Source: Chlorobiota bacterium
GTDB lineage: Bacteria > Bacteroidota > Chlorobiia > Chlorobiales > Chlorobiaceae
DNA length: 64,000 bases
Direction: 5' to 3'
Assembly (NCBI GenBank): GCA_016866305.1
Contig: VGMX01000006.1
Location: forward strand, 1 to 64,000
Shown: piece by piece, positions 12,901 through 23,992 of the stretch
Layout: every line of letters starts with the position of its first letter
How positions within the stretch are numbered: position 1 is the first letter of the stretch
Notes under the pieces: model-generated
Told to the model about the DNA's origin: nothing
The model's database searches: none
Seen by the model: the letters and a program-made list of their open reading frames with translations, nothing else
Program-made: the position numbers and the translations under genes

Positions 12901-13800
12901 ATGAGGCAGTTGAAAATCAGCAAACAGATCACCAATCGCGAGAGCCTTTCGCTCGACCGCTATCTTCAGGAGATCGGGAAGTACGATCTTCTGACCGCAG
13001 AAGACGAAGTCAGGCTGACCATGGCCATCAAGGAAGGGTATGATATGCCGGTTGACACCGTGGAGTACAAGCGGGCAAAGCGCGCGCTTGACAAGCTGAT
13101 CAAAGGCAATCTGAGGTTCGTGGTTTCTGTGGCCAAGCAGTACCAGAATCAGGGGCTGACGCTCGGCGATCTGATCAACGAGGGGAACCTTGGCCTTATC
13201 AAGGCGGCGAAGCGGTTCGACGAAACGAGAGGGTTCAAGTTCATCTCCTATGCGGTCTGGTGGATCCGCCAGTCCATCCTTCAGGCGCTTGCCGAGCAGT
13301 CGAGGATCGTGCGTCTGCCCCTCAACCGGGTCGGCACGCTCAACAAGATCAGCAAGGCATACAGCCAGCTCGAACAGGAGTACGAGCGCGATCCCAACAC
13401 TCGTGAACTTGCCAACCTGCTCGACATGGATTCCCAGGATGTCGCCGACACCCTGAAAATCGCCGGTCGTCACGTCTCGGTGGACGCGCCCTTTGCGCAG
13501 GGGGACGACAACCGGCTGCTCGACGTGCTGCAGAACGACGGGCATCTGCCCGATCACGGTCTTAACCGCGATTCGCTTACCCTTGAAGTCGAGCGTTCCC
13601 TATCCGTGCTTGCACCCCGTGAAGCTGACGTGATCCGCTCCTATTTCGGCATCGGCATGGACAATCCGCTCACGCTCGAGGAGATTGGCGAGAAATTCAA
13701 GCTTACCCGTGAACGGGTGCGCCAGATCAAGGAGAAAGCCATCAGAAGGCTTCGCCAGTCGGCATACAGCAAGATTCTCAAGGAGTACATCGGAAGCTGA
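12901..13800 (+). CDS. rpoD: Primary RNA polymerase sigma factor (RpoD/SigA family)
   Basis: A 299-residue sigma-70 factor with regions 1.2, 2, 3 and 4 but no region 1.1, the compact form used as housekeeping sigma in Bacteroidota and Chlorobiota. The N-terminus [15 protein letters not shown] is diagnostic. Region 2 includes [20 protein letters not shown] and the -10 recognition WWIRQSI; region 4 ends with the helix-turn-helix [20 protein letters not shown]. The ORF track starts at TTG 12895, but ATG 12901 sits 10 nt after AAGGAG and gives the family N-terminus. A strong intrinsic terminator follows. Promoter rules in this genome may therefore follow the Bacteroidota-type consensus. Confidence 0.95.
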   Translation: MRQLKISKQITNRESLSLDRYLQEIGKYDLLTAEDEVRLTMAIKEGYDMPVDTVEYKRAKRALDKLIKGNLRFVVSVAKQYQNQGLTLGDLINEGNLGLIKAAKRFDETRGFKFISYAVWWIRQSILQALAEQSRIVRLPLNRVGTLNKISKAYSQLEQEYERDPNTRELANLLDMDSQDVADTLKIAGRHVSVDAPFAQGDDNRLLDVLQNDGHLPDHGLNRDSLTLEVERSLSVLAPREADVIRSYFGIGMDNPLTLEEIGEKFKLTRERVRQIKEKAIRRLRQSAYSKILKEYIGS

Positions 13801-13821
13801 TGTGCTTTGGATAAGCGATCG

Positions 13822-13848
13822 AGCCCTGTTTTCCTGCAGGGCTTTTTT
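13822..13848 (+). terminator. Intrinsic terminator after rpoD
   Basis: AGCCCTG (13822-13828) pairs with CAGGGCT (13837-13843) around an 8-nt loop, followed directly by a T run. It lies 21 bp after the rpoD stop and abuts the 3' end of the convergent SAM hydrolase gene. Confidence 0.85.
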
Positions 13849-14656
13849 ATTTCCGCACCAGTCGTACCGGTATTCCGGGTTCAATTCCCGTTATCTGCGA
13901 TGCGTTTGCATTGCGCGCCGCTATTTCCACCGTTCCGAAACTTCCTTCATAAGCCAGCAGTTCCCCGTCCTGCACATTGCCGTAAGTCTTTACAAGCGGC
14001 AGCGGCGGTAAACCGGCCGCTTCGATACGCCACTCTTCAGGATGTTCTAACGGGGCGGTATCGATTGTCGTGACCAGATTGCCGAAACGGTCGGTAAAAA
14101 GTACGCTCCCCTCCATGGCGGATCCGTCGGACTTACCCCGGATACAGGCAGGCAACTGGATGCAGGAGGCAGGATCGACGGGTTCACCGAGCCGGCTGAC
14201 CGGTAATCCGCGAGCAAGATGAGCTGCTGCAGGAGAGAAAATGTCCCGTCCGTGAAACGTCGAACTCTGAACGGGAAGCATGACATCGGGACTGGTGATG
14301 CCAACGCAGTCCTTTATCTTCAGGGAGTTGAAGACGGGAGTCAGCAGGCCGTTGTCAGGAGCGAGAAATGTCTGTCGTTCCGTTTTCAGGGCGACAGGCT
14401 TTCTCGACGTTCCGACTCCCGGGTCGACAACGCAGACGACGATCGAATGCGGTGGAAGGAATGGCAGGGAGCGTTCAAGGAGAAAGGCTCCCAGTGCGAT
14501 ATGCTGCGCCGTAACGGCATGGGTGAGGTCAATGATGCGAGCGTTCGGGCAGATCGAGAGGATAACTCCCTTCATCTGTCCGACATACGTGTCGTCAAGC
14601 CCGAAGTCCGTCAGCAGCACAACGACCGGGTCATGCATTCGGGATCGGGCATTCAT
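13847..14656 (-). CDS. SAM hydroxide adenosyltransferase (SAM hydrolase, DUF62 family)
   Basis: A 269-residue protein of the chlorinase/fluorinase-related DUF62 family; characterised members hydrolyse S-adenosylmethionine to adenosine and methionine. LLTDFGLDDTYVGQMKG is the family N-terminal signature. The Asp and Arg of DPGVGTSRK and the His of FHGRDIFSPAAAHLA correspond to the Asp-Arg-His set described for the hydroxide-adding branch, so a halogenase is unlikely. The ORF track starts further up, but ATG 14656 overlaps the stop of the LptF/G-like gene in an ATGA, the natural coupled start. Its physiological role is not established for this lineage. Confidence 0.85.
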   Translation of the reverse strand: MNARSRMHDPVVVLLTDFGLDDTYVGQMKGVILSICPNARIIDLTHAVTAQHIALGAFLLERSLPFLPPHSIVVCVVDPGVGTSRKPVALKTERQTFLAPDNGLLTPVFNSLKIKDCVGITSPDVMLPVQSSTFHGRDIFSPAAAHLARGLPVSRLGEPVDPASCIQLPACIRGKSDGSAMEGSVLFTDRFGNLVTTIDTAPLEHPEEWRIEAAGLPPLPLVKTYGNVQDGELLAYEGSFGTVEIAARNANASQITGIEPGIPVRLVRK

Positions 14657-15735
14657 GACGAAGCTTTCCGATAGAGAATCCCTGCGGCTCCAAGAAACAG
14701 CAGGAGCGGAATCCACGCGGCGGCCCATGGCGCCATGACGCCATTATATCCCATGGTGGCGACGGTTCTTTGCAGGCCGAGAAACAGGAACCCGATAAAG
14801 AGCGCCATGGCGATTTCCGCGGCAAGACCGCTCCGTTTTTTTACCGATGCGAGTGAAACCCCGATAAGAATAACCACCAGGGATGCCAGGGGCATGGCAA
14901 GTTTTGCGTGCAGCTTCACCTTTGCCCGGTCAAGGGCCGGAAAACCGGCCTGCGTTTTTCCCCTGACGTACCGGTAGTGCTGTACGAGGTTCATCTCTTC
15001 GGGCAGCACATTGAGTTCCCTGAGAGACTGCAGGGAGAGGGCGAGATCGAGGGTGTCGCGGCTTTTCCTGAAGGTGTAGGTTCCGGGATCGTTGCCGAAT
15101 GAACGGATGACGGCATGCTGCATGATCCATTTTTTCATGCTCTGGTCGAACACCATGGCCGGTCCGTCCGTTCTCGACCGGAGGTGCGGGCCGTCGAACT
15201 TCTCGATGCTTACTCCGAGGGCTTTCGAATGCGCGATGTCGAACGAGCCGATCGTGACGACGCTGTTGTCCGGTTCAAGGATGTGAATGTTGGTGCTTTC
15301 GTGCACTCCCGGCCGGGTTTTCTTGAGGACGTTTCGTTGCAGCGCGATTTTTGCGCCCGATGCAGCCGGTTCCGCCACCGATGCATTGAACAGGTTGAAA
15401 ACGCAGATGATTACTCCTCCCAGCAGGAACGGCCGCATGAACTGATCCTGGCCGACTCCGGCAGAGCGTATTGCCGCAAGTTCGCTCGAGGCCGAAAGTC
15501 TTCCCGCAGTGAGAATCGCTGCCAGCAGGGCGGAAAGAGGCGCTGTCACCTGGAAAGTGGAGGGAAGCGTGAGGAGATAATATTGCACTGCGACGGCAAT
15601 GCCGGTCTTGCGGTCGAAAAACTCGTCGAGGTTATCGACCATGTCAATGAGGGTGAACAGCAGTGCGAATGCCAGCGAAGCGAAAAGAAAAGAGATGGCG
15701 AACTGTCTGAAAATGTATCGTTCGATCAGTTTCAT
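14653..15735 (-). CDS. LptF/LptG family LPS-export permease (YjgP/YjgQ)
   Basis: A 360-residue membrane protein of the YjgP/YjgQ family, the permease subunits that with LptB pull lipopolysaccharide out of the inner membrane. The N-terminus MKLIERYIFRQF and the paired helices near residues 10-35 and 60-80 are typical, followed by a periplasmic domain (about 130-260) and three C-terminal helices. Only one such gene is here; its partner is elsewhere. Its stop overlaps the start of the SAM hydrolase gene. It lies 85 bp downstream of the M16 protease gene on the same strand. Confidence 0.87.
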   Translation of the reverse strand: MKLIERYIFRQFAISFLFASLAFALLFTLIDMVDNLDEFFDRKTGIAVAVQYYLLTLPSTFQVTAPLSALLAAILTAGRLSASSELAAIRSAGVGQDQFMRPFLLGGVIICVFNLFNASVAEPAASGAKIALQRNVLKKTRPGVHESTNIHILEPDNSVVTIGSFDIAHSKALGVSIEKFDGPHLRSRTDGPAMVFDQSMKKWIMQHAVIRSFGNDPGTYTFRKSRDTLDLALSLQSLRELNVLPEEMNLVQHYRYVRGKTQAGFPALDRAKVKLHAKLAMPLASLVVILIGVSLASVKKRSGLAAEIAMALFIGFLFLGLQRTVATMGYNGVMAPWAAAWIPLLLFLGAAGILYRKASS

Positions 15736-15820
15736 GCTTTCCGTTTCCTTTCCTTGCCAGTCCCGATGGCTGCGGTTTTCCTGTTATTCTTCTTCCGTGC
15801 GGTATGCTTTGTCTGCCGCT

Positions 15821-18781
15821 CTAATACCCGAAAAGCTCTTCGAGTTTCAGTTCGCGAACCTCGCCGTACCTTGCGAGCGTCTGCATGTCGAGCCGTGAGG
15901 TATCACCAAGAACCAGCATGACGTGGTTGCGGTTCCTGAAATGCTCGCGGTGGAATGCCTGTACCTCCTGGAGGCTCATGCCGGGAACCTGCCGGTAAAT
16001 ATCCTTTCTGATGTCCTCATCGAGTCCAAGCCGCCGGGCGTCCTCGTAATTGAAGAGCACCTCCGTTCTTGTCAGCCTTTCCGAGGCGATTTTCTGCATG
16101 ATGCCGCTTTTGGCCGAAGCGAACAGTTCAGGTGATTCCGGCAACTCCTGCATGAGAGCGCTGATTCCTTCGATCGCCTCGGGCAACTTGTCGGACTGGG
16201 TGCCGATATAGCTGAAAATATAGTTGTGCCGGTCGCGGAACTTCGGCATTCGGTAGACCGAGAAGACCGAATAGGCAAGAGCTTTCGCTTCGCGCAGTTC
16301 CTGGAACACCACTGAGGACATTCCTCCGCCGTAATACTCGTTGAACAGTGTTGCCATCGGCACCGCCGGGGGATTGAAAGGGTCGTCCCTCGAAAGCATG
16401 ATCACCTCTGCCTGGGTCATATCGTAATCGACCACATAGACAAGATTTTTTTTCTGATCGAGTTCAGGGTAGGGATCGGCAGCCGGAGTATCAAGGAATG
16501 TCGCCGGATAGTGCCGCACGGCATGGAGTTCCGACAGGATTGTTTCTGCCGAAGAGGGGCCGTAGTAGAGCACCCGGTGGCGGTACTGCATGAGATTCCT
16601 GATCTCGTCGAGCAGTTCTTTTGAAGAAATGCGTTCCAGTTCCCGGTTTGAAAGTACGTTGGTAAAAGGGGAAGACGGCCCGTATTTTCCGTAGCTTACC
16701 ATGGCCTCGAAAAGGATTTTCCGCTTCGAAAGCTTGTCGTCCGCCCGCTCTTTCATGGTGCCGGCCTTGAGCTTTTCGAGAGCCGGTTCATCGGGTCTGG
16801 CGTCATCGAGCAGCTGTTCAAGCAGCCGGAGCGAAGCGGCAAAATTTTTCTGCAGGCCCGACAGCTTCAGATACACATAATCTTCGGAAGTGAATGCCGA
16901 AAAGCTTGCGCCGTTTCTGTACAGTTCCTGGCTGAAGGCCGCTGGCGTCAGCGCTGATGTCCCCAGATAGGAGAGGTAGTCGAGCGCAAGATCGATTTTG
17001 CGGCTGTGGTTCTTGCCGATATCGAAGACGTAATAGATCGAGAAAAGATCATTTTCACGGTTTTTCAGGTAGTGCAAGGGGATGTCGGAATTGACATCGT
17101 AAAACCCGATGTCCTTGGCGTAGTCGAGAAATGACGGCTCGATCCTTTCGGATTGCCTGGCAAGGATTTCGCCGGCGAACCGCGACGAGGTATCGCGGTT
17201 GACCTTGATCGGCGTAATCGGAGGCTTCTGTATTTTCGGGCTGCTTTTTTCGCTGCCATGCTCCTTGTAGACAGCCACGTAGTTTGAACGGTAATGATTT
17301 TTGGCAAAAGCCACGAGCCTGTCTTTCGTGATCTCTTCGAGCCTTCCGATCTGGTCGGTGTAATCTTTCCAGTCCATTTCCCAGACAAAAGCATCGACAT
17401 AGGCTTCCACCCGTCCCCGGTTGTTTTCGTACATCTTGAGCTGCTCGATTTTAAGGTCGTTGATGGCGGCCTCGAGCAGCCAGTCCGGAAAGTTTCCCTG
17501 CCTGAGCTGTTCGATCTGTTCGAGCAACAGGTCCCGAACCTGGTCGAGACTCTGGCCATCGCGGGGTTTCGCACTCAGGAGATGGGCGGAGTAGTCCTTC
17601 ATCAGTACCAGCATCGAGCCGGCATCGAGCACCTTCTGCTGCTGGTTCAGGTTCAGGTCGATCAGTCCTGCGGTCTGGTTGTAGAGTACCTTGTCGATCA
17701 GGGTGAGGTAATCGGTTTCCCTGTCGTTCACACCGTTGAAGCGGAATCCGATCACGAGTTCCTCGGCTTCAGGACCTTTGACGGTTCTGACGACAGGCCT
17801 GCCGAGCGGTGTTTCCGAAGGCGGAATGAAAACCGGAACCTCCTTGGGCTGCAGGCCGGAAAACTTTTCGTCGATCAGCCTGATGGTTTCATCCGGATCG
17901 AAATCACCGGCAATGCAGAGCGCCATGTTGTTCGGTACGTAATAGGCTCGATAGTAGTTGATGACGTTGCGGATTGACGGGTTTTTCAGATGTTCCGCCT
18001 TGCCAATCGTGGTCTGTGTTCCGTAGGTGTGTTTGCTGAACAGGCCGGCGAAAAGCTCCTCCCAGATTTTCCGGCTGTCACTGTCCATGGTCATGTTTTT
18101 CTCTTCATAAACCGTCTCAAGTTCGGTATGGAAAAGCCGCATGACCGGGTTCCTGAACCGTTCCGCCTCGATGGTGAGCCACTGATCGAGCTTGTTCGAG
18201 GGAATATCGTTGATGTAGACGGTCTGTTCGACCCAGGTGTAGGCGTTGGTGCCCTGTGCGCCGATGGAATTGAGCAGTTTGTCGTATTCATTGGGCACCG
18301 TATACTGTGCCGCGATGTTTGAAATACTGTCGATATCCCGGTAGATTGCCGCCCGCTTGTCCGGATCGGAAGTCATCCGGTACGTTTCGTACAGGTCGAT
18401 TATCTTTTCAAGTTCGGCATGTTCCTTTTCATAGTTGAGCGATCCGATGGAGTCGGTGCCCTTGAAGAGCATGTGCTCGAGATAATGGGCAAGACCGGTG
18501 GTTTCCGCAGGGTCGTTCTTGCTTCCTGCCCTGACGGCAATCGAGGTGTAGATTCTCGGTTCATCGTGGTAAGGGCTCATGAACACGGTCAGTCCGTTCG
18601 TGAGCGTATAGATTCTTGTATGGAGCGAGTCGCCGGGAACAGTGGTATAGGGATACGTCTTGACTTCATTCATCATTGGTCTGCAGGATAGTAAATGCAA
18701 AAAAAGGAAAACCGCTATACCTGCCGGGATACGGCGTTTTGTCTGTGGTGGGTGCGGTGCGTCGGCCATTGCAAAAAACAT
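15821..18781 (-). CDS. M16 family zinc metallopeptidase, lipoprotein
   Basis: A pitrilysin-type double-domain protease of about 986 residues. The inverted zinc motif HxxEH is seen as [13 protein letters not shown], about 90 residues after the start, inside the classic [14 protein letters not shown] block. A second M16 half without the zinc motif follows, as in single-chain M16 enzymes. An N-terminal hydrophobic segment ends in HLLSC, a lipobox, so the protein is probably a lipid-anchored periplasmic or outer-membrane protease. The track ORF starts at 18934; ATG 18781 (or 18769) places the signal peptide properly. It is divergent from uvrB across about 170 bp. Confidence 0.88.
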   Translation of the reverse strand: MFFAMADAPHPPQTKRRIPAGIAVFLFLHLLSCRPMMNEVKTYPYTTVPGDSLHTRIYTLTNGLTVFMSPYHDEPRIYTSIAVRAGSKNDPAETTGLAHYLEHMLFKGTDSIGSLNYEKEHAELEKIIDLYETYRMTSDPDKRAAIYRDIDSISNIAAQYTVPNEYDKLLNSIGAQGTNAYTWVEQTVYINDIPSNKLDQWLTIEAERFRNPVMRLFHTELETVYEEKNMTMDSDSRKIWEELFAGLFSKHTYGTQTTIGKAEHLKNPSIRNVINYYRAYYVPNNMALCIAGDFDPDETIRLIDEKFSGLQPKEVPVFIPPSETPLGRPVVRTVKGPEAEELVIGFRFNGVNDRETDYLTLIDKVLYNQTAGLIDLNLNQQQKVLDAGSMLVLMKDYSAHLLSAKPRDGQSLDQVRDLLLEQIEQLRQGNFPDWLLEAAINDLKIEQLKMYENNRGRVEAYVDAFVWEMDWKDYTDQIGRLEEITKDRLVAFAKNHYRSNYVAVYKEHGSEKSSPKIQKPPITPIKVNRDTSSRFAGEILARQSERIEPSFLDYAKDIGFYDVNSDIPLHYLKNRENDLFSIYYVFDIGKNHSRKIDLALDYLSYLGTSALTPAAFSQELYRNGASFSAFTSEDYVYLKLSGLQKNFAASLRLLEQLLDDARPDEPALEKLKAGTMKERADDKLSKRKILFEAMVSYGKYGPSSPFTNVLSNRELERISSKELLDEIRNLMQYRHRVLYYGPSSAETILSELHAVRHYPATFLDTPAADPYPELDQKKNLVYVVDYDMTQAEVIMLSRDDPFNPPAVPMATLFNEYYGGGMSSVVFQELREAKALAYSVFSVYRMPKFRDRHNYIFSYIGTQSDKLPEAIEGISALMQELPESPELFASAKSGIMQKIASERLTRTEVLFNYEDARRLGLDEDIRKDIYRQVPGMSLQEVQAFHREHFRNRNHVMLVLGDTSRLDMQTLARYGEVRELKLEELFGY

Positions 18782-18951
18782 ATATAATGGGAATTCCGGA
18801 GCATTAATGCAACTGTCCCGGAGATCAGGGAAAAAATCAGCGCCTTTTCGGCCTGAAAATTCGTTTCCCGGTTTCAGGGTTGCTGAACGAACAGGCAGCA
18901 TTAATAGTTCTTTCTGCTGCAATGTGACTGGCAACCATCAGCAGCGGGGAT

Positions 18952-21006
18952 ATGTACGGAATAACAGGAAGCGGTTACCGGCTTGTCAGCCCTTACGGGC
19001 CGAAAGGCGATCAGCCGAAAGCCATCGAACAGCTCGTCGAGGGAGTGGCCCGCGGCGACCGATGGCAGACTCTCCTCGGGGTCACGGGTTCCGGCAAGAC
19101 CTTTACGATTTCCAACGTGATCGCCTCGGCCGGAAAGCCTGTGCTGGTCATGAGTCACAACAAGACGCTCGCTGCACAGCTCTACGGAGAACTCCGGCAG
19201 TTTTTTCCCGACAATGCCGTTGAATATTTCATCAGCTACTACGATTTCTATCAGCCTGAAGCCTATCTGCCGGCGCTCGACAAGTACATTGCCAAGGATC
19301 TTCGCATCAACGACGAGATCGAGCGGCTTCGCCTCAGGGCGACAAGTTCGCTGCTCAGCGGAAGGCGGGACGTGATCGTGGTGAGTTCGGTAAGCTGCAT
19401 TTACGGGCTCGGTTCTCCCGAGGAGTGGAAAGCCCAGATCATCGAGCTGCGGCCCGGCATGGAGAAGGATCGCGACGGGTTTCTGCAGGAACTCGTTTCC
19501 CTGCACTATGTCCGTGACGACATCACTCCCGGCCCCGGAAAGTTCAGGGTGCGCGGCGATAGCATCGATCTGGTGCCCGCTCACGAAGATCTCGCCCTGC
19601 GGGTGGAGTTTTTCGGCCCTGAGATCGAAAAACTCCTGACCTTCGACATGCAGAGCGGTGAGGTGCTTGGGCAGGACGATTATGCATTCATTTATCCGGC
19701 CCGCCAGTTCGTGGCCGGAGAGGAACAGATGCGCCGGGCCATGGTTGCCATCGAGAACGAGCTTGCCGAACGGCTCAACCTGCTGCGTGCCGACAATCGC
19801 CTCATCGAGGCAAGACGGCTTGAAGAACGGACACGCTACGATCTTGAAATGATGAAAGAGCTTGGATACTGTTCGGGTATCGAGAACTATTCGCGCCATC
19901 TTGCCGGAAGGGCGCCTGGCGAGCGCCCGCACTGCCTGCTCGACTATTTTCCCGACGACTACCTCGTCGTGGTTGACGAGTCGCATGTCACGCTGCCGCA
20001 GATCAGGGGGATGTACGGAGGTGACCGTTCGCGCAAGACCATACTGGTCGAACACGGCTTTCGGCTGCCTTCAGCGCTTGACAACCGTCCGCTCCGCTTT
20101 GATGAGTATACGGAGATGGTGCCGCAGGTGATCTGCGTGAGCGCAACGCCCGGTGATCTCGAACTGGAGCTTTCCGGAGGGGTTGTTGTCGAGCAGCTTG
20201 TGCGTCCGACCGGTCTGCTCGACCCTCCTGTGGAGGTGCGTCCGGTCAAGGGGCAGATCGACGATCTTCTCGGTGAGATACGCAGACATACCGGAAAAGG
20301 CTTCAAGGTGCTGGTCATGACGCTTACCAAGCGTATGGCCGAAGATCTCGATGCCTTTCTCCGCAAATCCGCCGTCCGCTCCCGCTATCTGCACTCCGAG
20401 ATCAAGAGCCTTGAACGCATGCAGATTCTCAGGGAGCTGAGGACCGGAGATATCGAGGTGCTTGTGGGGGTGAACCTGCTTCGGGAAGGGCTGGACCTTC
20501 CCGAAGTTTCCTTCGTGGCGATTCTCGATGCCGACAAGGAGGGGTTTCTGCGAAACACCCGCTCGCTCATGCAGATAGCCGGCAGGGCTGCCCGTAATGT
20601 CGAGGGGTTCGTGGTGCTCTATGCCGATGTGCTGACGCGCTCGATTCGGGACGTGCTCGATGAAACCGCCCGGAGACGGAGCATACAGCAGCGTCACAAC
20701 GAGGAGCACGGTATCGTGCCGCAGTCCATCGTCAAATCGGTTGAACAGGTGCTCAACACCACGAGCGTGGCAGACGCCGAAGAGCGGTATCGCAGGAAGC
20801 GATTCGGGCTCGAACCCAAGCCGGAACGCCTGCTCGGCACCCTGATCGGAACGCTTTCACCCGAAGAGTGCTGCATCATGGCGGCGGAATTGCGGCTTGA
20901 AATGCAGGAGGCTGCTGCGCAGATGGAGTATGAGAAAGCTGCATACCTGCGCGACGAGATCGCGAAGTTCGAGCAGCATGCCGCGGAATCGCTCAAAGAG
21001 GAATAG
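18952..21006 (+). CDS. uvrB: Excinuclease ABC subunit B
   Basis: A 684-residue DNA damage recognition helicase of nucleotide excision repair, partner of UvrA (also in this window at 41.9-44.7 kb) and UvrC. Walker A GVTGSGKT is at residues 43-50; the beta-hairpin region [12 protein letters not shown] follows near 90; DEAD-like motif VVDESHVT and helicase motif QIAGRAARN are present. The C-terminal UVR domain that binds UvrC is [21 protein letters not shown] in outline (about 645-670). ATG 18952 is preceded closely by GGGGA. No clear SOS box is visible upstream. Confidence 0.97.
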   Translation: MYGITGSGYRLVSPYGPKGDQPKAIEQLVEGVARGDRWQTLLGVTGSGKTFTISNVIASAGKPVLVMSHNKTLAAQLYGELRQFFPDNAVEYFISYYDFYQPEAYLPALDKYIAKDLRINDEIERLRLRATSSLLSGRRDVIVVSSVSCIYGLGSPEEWKAQIIELRPGMEKDRDGFLQELVSLHYVRDDITPGPGKFRVRGDSIDLVPAHEDLALRVEFFGPEIEKLLTFDMQSGEVLGQDDYAFIYPARQFVAGEEQMRRAMVAIENELAERLNLLRADNRLIEARRLEERTRYDLEMMKELGYCSGIENYSRHLAGRAPGERPHCLLDYFPDDYLVVVDESHVTLPQIRGMYGGDRSRKTILVEHGFRLPSALDNRPLRFDEYTEMVPQVICVSATPGDLELELSGGVVVEQLVRPTGLLDPPVEVRPVKGQIDDLLGEIRRHTGKGFKVLVMTLTKRMAEDLDAFLRKSAVRSRYLHSEIKSLERMQILRELRTGDIEVLVGVNLLREGLDLPEVSFVAILDADKEGFLRNTRSLMQIAGRAARNVEGFVVLYADVLTRSIRDVLDETARRRSIQQRHNEEHGIVPQSIVKSVEQVLNTTSVADAEERYRRKRFGLEPKPERLLGTLIGTLSPEECCIMAAELRLEMQEAAAQMEYEKAAYLRDEIAKFEQHAAESLKEE

Positions 21007-21028
21007 CGGTTTTTCTTTTTCCTTCGCT

Positions 21029-21056
21029 TTGTTAAAGGAAAATAAAATCATATAAG
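21029..21056 (+). promoter_or_regulatory. Candidate promoter for relA/spoT
   Basis: TTGTTA (21029-21034) and TATAAG (21051-21056) are separated by 16 bp, 4/6 and 5/6 matches to sigma-70 boxes, 47 bp before the relA/spoT ATG. The sequence just before it contains an 8-bp inverted repeat TTTTCCTT/AAGGAAAA (21017-21042) that overlaps the -35 area. Confidence 0.35.
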
Positions 21057-21102
21057 AATAGAAAGAAAGTAACGTTCACGGGAACAGGGGGATAGACGGT
21101 CC

Positions 21103-23301
21103 ATGCTGGCACAGATTGAGAAACAGCACTACGCGAAACTGCACGAGATCCTGCGCCTTTGCCGCAGCAACCTCAAACACTGCGACGAGTCACTGATCCA
21201 GAGGGCGTTTTTCATGTGCTATCGGGCTCATGAAGGGGAAAAGCGTGCTTCGGGCGAGCCCTATTTCTATCATCCGGTCGAAGTGGCAACCATCCTGCTT
21301 GAAGAGCTGCCTCTTGACGACGTTTCCGTTGCCGCTGCGCTTTTGCACGACGTGATCGAGGACAGTGGCTACACCTATGACGATCTTACCGCCGAGCTTG
21401 GCGTAGAGGTTGCCGACATTGTAGAAGGGCTGACCAAGATATCCGGTATTCTCATCAACCGGGAAACCACCCAGGCAGAAGGGTTCCGCAAGATGCTGCT
21501 CTCGATGGTCAAGGATATCCGTGTGATTCTCATCAAGTTCTGTGACCGGCTGCATAACATGCGGACACTCGAATCGCTGCCCGAGCACCGCCGCCTGAAA
21601 ATCGCCCTCGAGACAAGGGATATCTATGCCCCGCTTGCACACCGTTTCGGTCTCGGCAAAATGAAGGTGGAGTTCGAGAACCTCGCCCTGAAATATATCG
21701 ATCCCGAAATGTATGATTTTCTGCAGCAGAAAGTCAGGCTGAGCAGGGCGGAACGCATCAACTACCTCAACAGGATGATCGGCCCCATCAAGGATGATCT
21801 CCAGAAGCAGGGTTTCAGCATCGAGGTGCAGGGCAGGGCCAAACACCTGTTTTCCATCTACAACAAGATGCGCAACAAGAACAAGAATTTCGAAGACATC
21901 CACGATCTCTACGGAATCCGCGTTATCGTCGATACCGAACGGGTAGCCGACTGTTTTGCGGTTTACGGCTTCATTACCCAGAAGTATCCTCCCATTCCTC
22001 AGCATTTCAAGGACTACATCTCCATTCCCAAGCACAACGGCTACCAGTCGCTGCATTCGGCCATTATCGGGCCGAAGGGGTATGTCGTGGAACTGCAGAT
22101 CCGCACCAAACGCATGCACGAGTTTGCCGAACTTGGTGTGGCCGCACACTGGCGCTACAAGGAGAAGATATCAAAAGATGACGCCACCATCGACTCCTTT
22201 CTGCGATGGGCGAGGGAACTGATCAAGGACGCCGATTCGGCGGCGTCCTTCATGGAGGGGTTCAAGCTTAATCTTTACCACGACGAGATCTATGTGTTCA
22301 CCCCGAAAGGGGATATGAAGACCATGCCTGCTGACGCCACGCCCATCGACTTCGCTTACGCCATTCATTCGGAAATCGGTAACGGTTGCATTGGAGCCAA
22401 GGTGAACGGCAAGATCGTGCGACTCAACGCACGCCTCAAGTCGGGCGACCGGGTCGAGATCATCACCTCGAAAAACCAGAAGCCCAAGGCCGACTGGCTC
22501 AAGTTCGTCGTTACGCACCGCGCCCGTTTGAAGATCCGTTCGGCAATCAACGAAGAGCGTCGTCTGCAGATCGAAAAGGGGCGAAGCATGTGGGAAAAGC
22601 TGCTGTCCGGCGGGAAAAAGCTTTTTTCCGACAACGATATCATTCGCCAGGCCAAGAAATACGGTATCAGGACCCCTGCTGACTTTTTCAGCGCCCTTGC
22701 CAGCCAGCAGATCAACGGCGAGGAGATTTTCGAGCGGGTCAGCAATGCCCGCAAGGAGCCCCAGGAGCCCGTGAAAAACGCGGTCAGCGAATCGAAACAG
22801 GTTGAAACCTACCTGCAGCAGGCCCGTCATGAGCAGGAGACCCCCGCATCGAGAAAGGATGAGGTGATCATTGCCGGTATGAACAATATCGCCTATGCCT
22901 ATGCGAAGTGCTGCCAGCCGGTCCCCGGCGATGACGTCATCGGTTTCGTCACTGCTGACGGCCTGGTGAAGATCCACAGGAAGAACTGTCTGAACGTCAG
23001 TAACGAAAATCTCCTGAAAAGTGAACGTATCGTTTCGGTTTCGTGGAACAGGAAAGTCGAGACCGATTTCCTTGCCGGCATCAAGATTGTCGGGGAGGAC
23101 CGGATCGGCATCACCAACCAGATCACCACGGTCATATCGAAATTCGATACCAATATCCGCAGCATCTCCCTGCACGCAAGGGACGGCATGTTCATTGGCA
23201 CCCTGATGGTTTATGTGCGCAACATCGAAAAACTGGGCACCCTCATGGAAAAACTCAAGAAGGTGCAGGGCATTTTCAGCGTCGAGCGCCTGATAAGCTG
23301 A
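21103..23301 (+). CDS. Bifunctional (p)ppGpp synthetase/hydrolase (RelA/SpoT)
   Basis: A 732-residue long RSH enzyme that makes and degrades the stringent-response alarmone. The hydrolase HD domain is intact (HPVEVATIL, LLHDVIEDSGYT, residues about 60-90). The synthetase domain shows the GRAKHLFSIYNKM block near 245 and DLYGIRVIV near 268. TGS (VFTPKGDMKTMPADATPIDFAYAIHS) and C-terminal ACT domains follow, with a CCQPVPGD zinc-finger-type segment before the ACT. Both catalytic halves look functional, so it is probably the only long RSH. ATG 21103 follows AGGGGGA. Confidence 0.95.
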   Translation: MLAQIEKQHYAKLHEILRLCRSNLKHCDESLIQRAFFMCYRAHEGEKRASGEPYFYHPVEVATILLEELPLDDVSVAAALLHDVIEDSGYTYDDLTAELGVEVADIVEGLTKISGILINRETTQAEGFRKMLLSMVKDIRVILIKFCDRLHNMRTLESLPEHRRLKIALETRDIYAPLAHRFGLGKMKVEFENLALKYIDPEMYDFLQQKVRLSRAERINYLNRMIGPIKDDLQKQGFSIEVQGRAKHLFSIYNKMRNKNKNFEDIHDLYGIRVIVDTERVADCFAVYGFITQKYPPIPQHFKDYISIPKHNGYQSLHSAIIGPKGYVVELQIRTKRMHEFAELGVAAHWRYKEKISKDDATIDSFLRWARELIKDADSAASFMEGFKLNLYHDEIYVFTPKGDMKTMPADATPIDFAYAIHSEIGNGCIGAKVNGKIVRLNARLKSGDRVEIITSKNQKPKADWLKFVVTHRARLKIRSAINEERRLQIEKGRSMWEKLLSGGKKLFSDNDIIRQAKKYGIRTPADFFSALASQQINGEEIFERVSNARKEPQEPVKNAVSESKQVETYLQQARHEQETPASRKDEVIIAGMNNIAYAYAKCCQPVPGDDVIGFVTADGLVKIHRKNCLNVSNENLLKSERIVSVSWNRKVETDFLAGIKIVGEDRIGITNQITTVISKFDTNIRSISLHARDGMFIGTLMVYVRNIEKLGTLMEKLKKVQGIFSVERLIS

Positions 23302-23401
23302 CGGTCTTTGCGGACAGGTGTGTCGTGAAATTCGTAAATCGCCTTATATTTTTTCATGACGTACAGAAACACGTTTCAATAACCAGAACAAATTGAATGC
23401 C

Positions 23402-23989
23402 ATGAAACCGATTGTTTTGAGACTTTTCGCGTTTTTCCTGCTGCTCGGTTCGCTTTCCGGATGCGGCTACAACTCCATTCAGCAGAACGAGGAGGGCGTC
23501 AACCGGGCATGGGGCGATCTCGAATCGCAACTGCAGCGCCGGGCTGATCTTGTGCCGAACCTGGTCGCCACGGTCAAGGGGGCCGCAAATTTCGAGAAAG
23601 AGACCCTCACCGCGGTTGTCGAAGCAAGGGCGAAGGCAACATCCATCCAGCTTACTCCTGAAATGCTCAGCAATCCCGAGGCTATGAACAAGTTCCAGAG
23701 CGCCCAGGGAGAACTCTCCTCGACACTGTCCCGTCTGCTCGTAGCCGTCGAACGTTACCCCGATCTCAAGGCCAACCAGAATTTCAGGGATCTGCAGAAC
23801 CAGCTTGAAGGCACTGAAAACAGGATCAGCGTCGCCCGGCAGCGGTATAATGGCGCGGTAGAGACCTTCAATTTCTCGATACGCCAGTTTCCCAATTCCA
23901 TGACGAACAGCCTGCTGCTGAAGCTCAAGCCGAAGGAGTACTTCAAGGCTGATGCAGCCGCAAAAGCTGTTCCTGAAGTGAAATTCTGA
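23402..23989 (+). CDS. LemA family lipoprotein
   Basis: A 195-residue LemA protein. A signal peptide ends in the lipobox LSGC (residues about 17-20), then [25 protein letters not shown], the helical LemA core. The track ORF starts at TTG 23393, but ATG 23402 gives MKPIVLRLF with a proper signal sequence. Two TPM-domain genes follow within 2 and 18 bp, the common lemA-TPM gene order. LemA function is not well defined; the context suggests envelope-related work together with the TPM proteins. Confidence 0.9.
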   Translation: MKPIVLRLFAFFLLLGSLSGCGYNSIQQNEEGVNRAWGDLESQLQRRADLVPNLVATVKGAANFEKETLTAVVEARAKATSIQLTPEMLSNPEAMNKFQSAQGELSSTLSRLLVAVERYPDLKANQNFRDLQNQLEGTENRISVARQRYNGAVETFNFSIRQFPNSMTNSLLLKLKPKEYFKADAAAKAVPEVKF

Positions 23990-23992
23990 GGT

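Noticed and set aside
13847-14656. Fluorinase or chlorinase
   Set aside because: The family is related, but the Asp-Arg-His pattern fits the hydroxide-adding SAM hydrolases.
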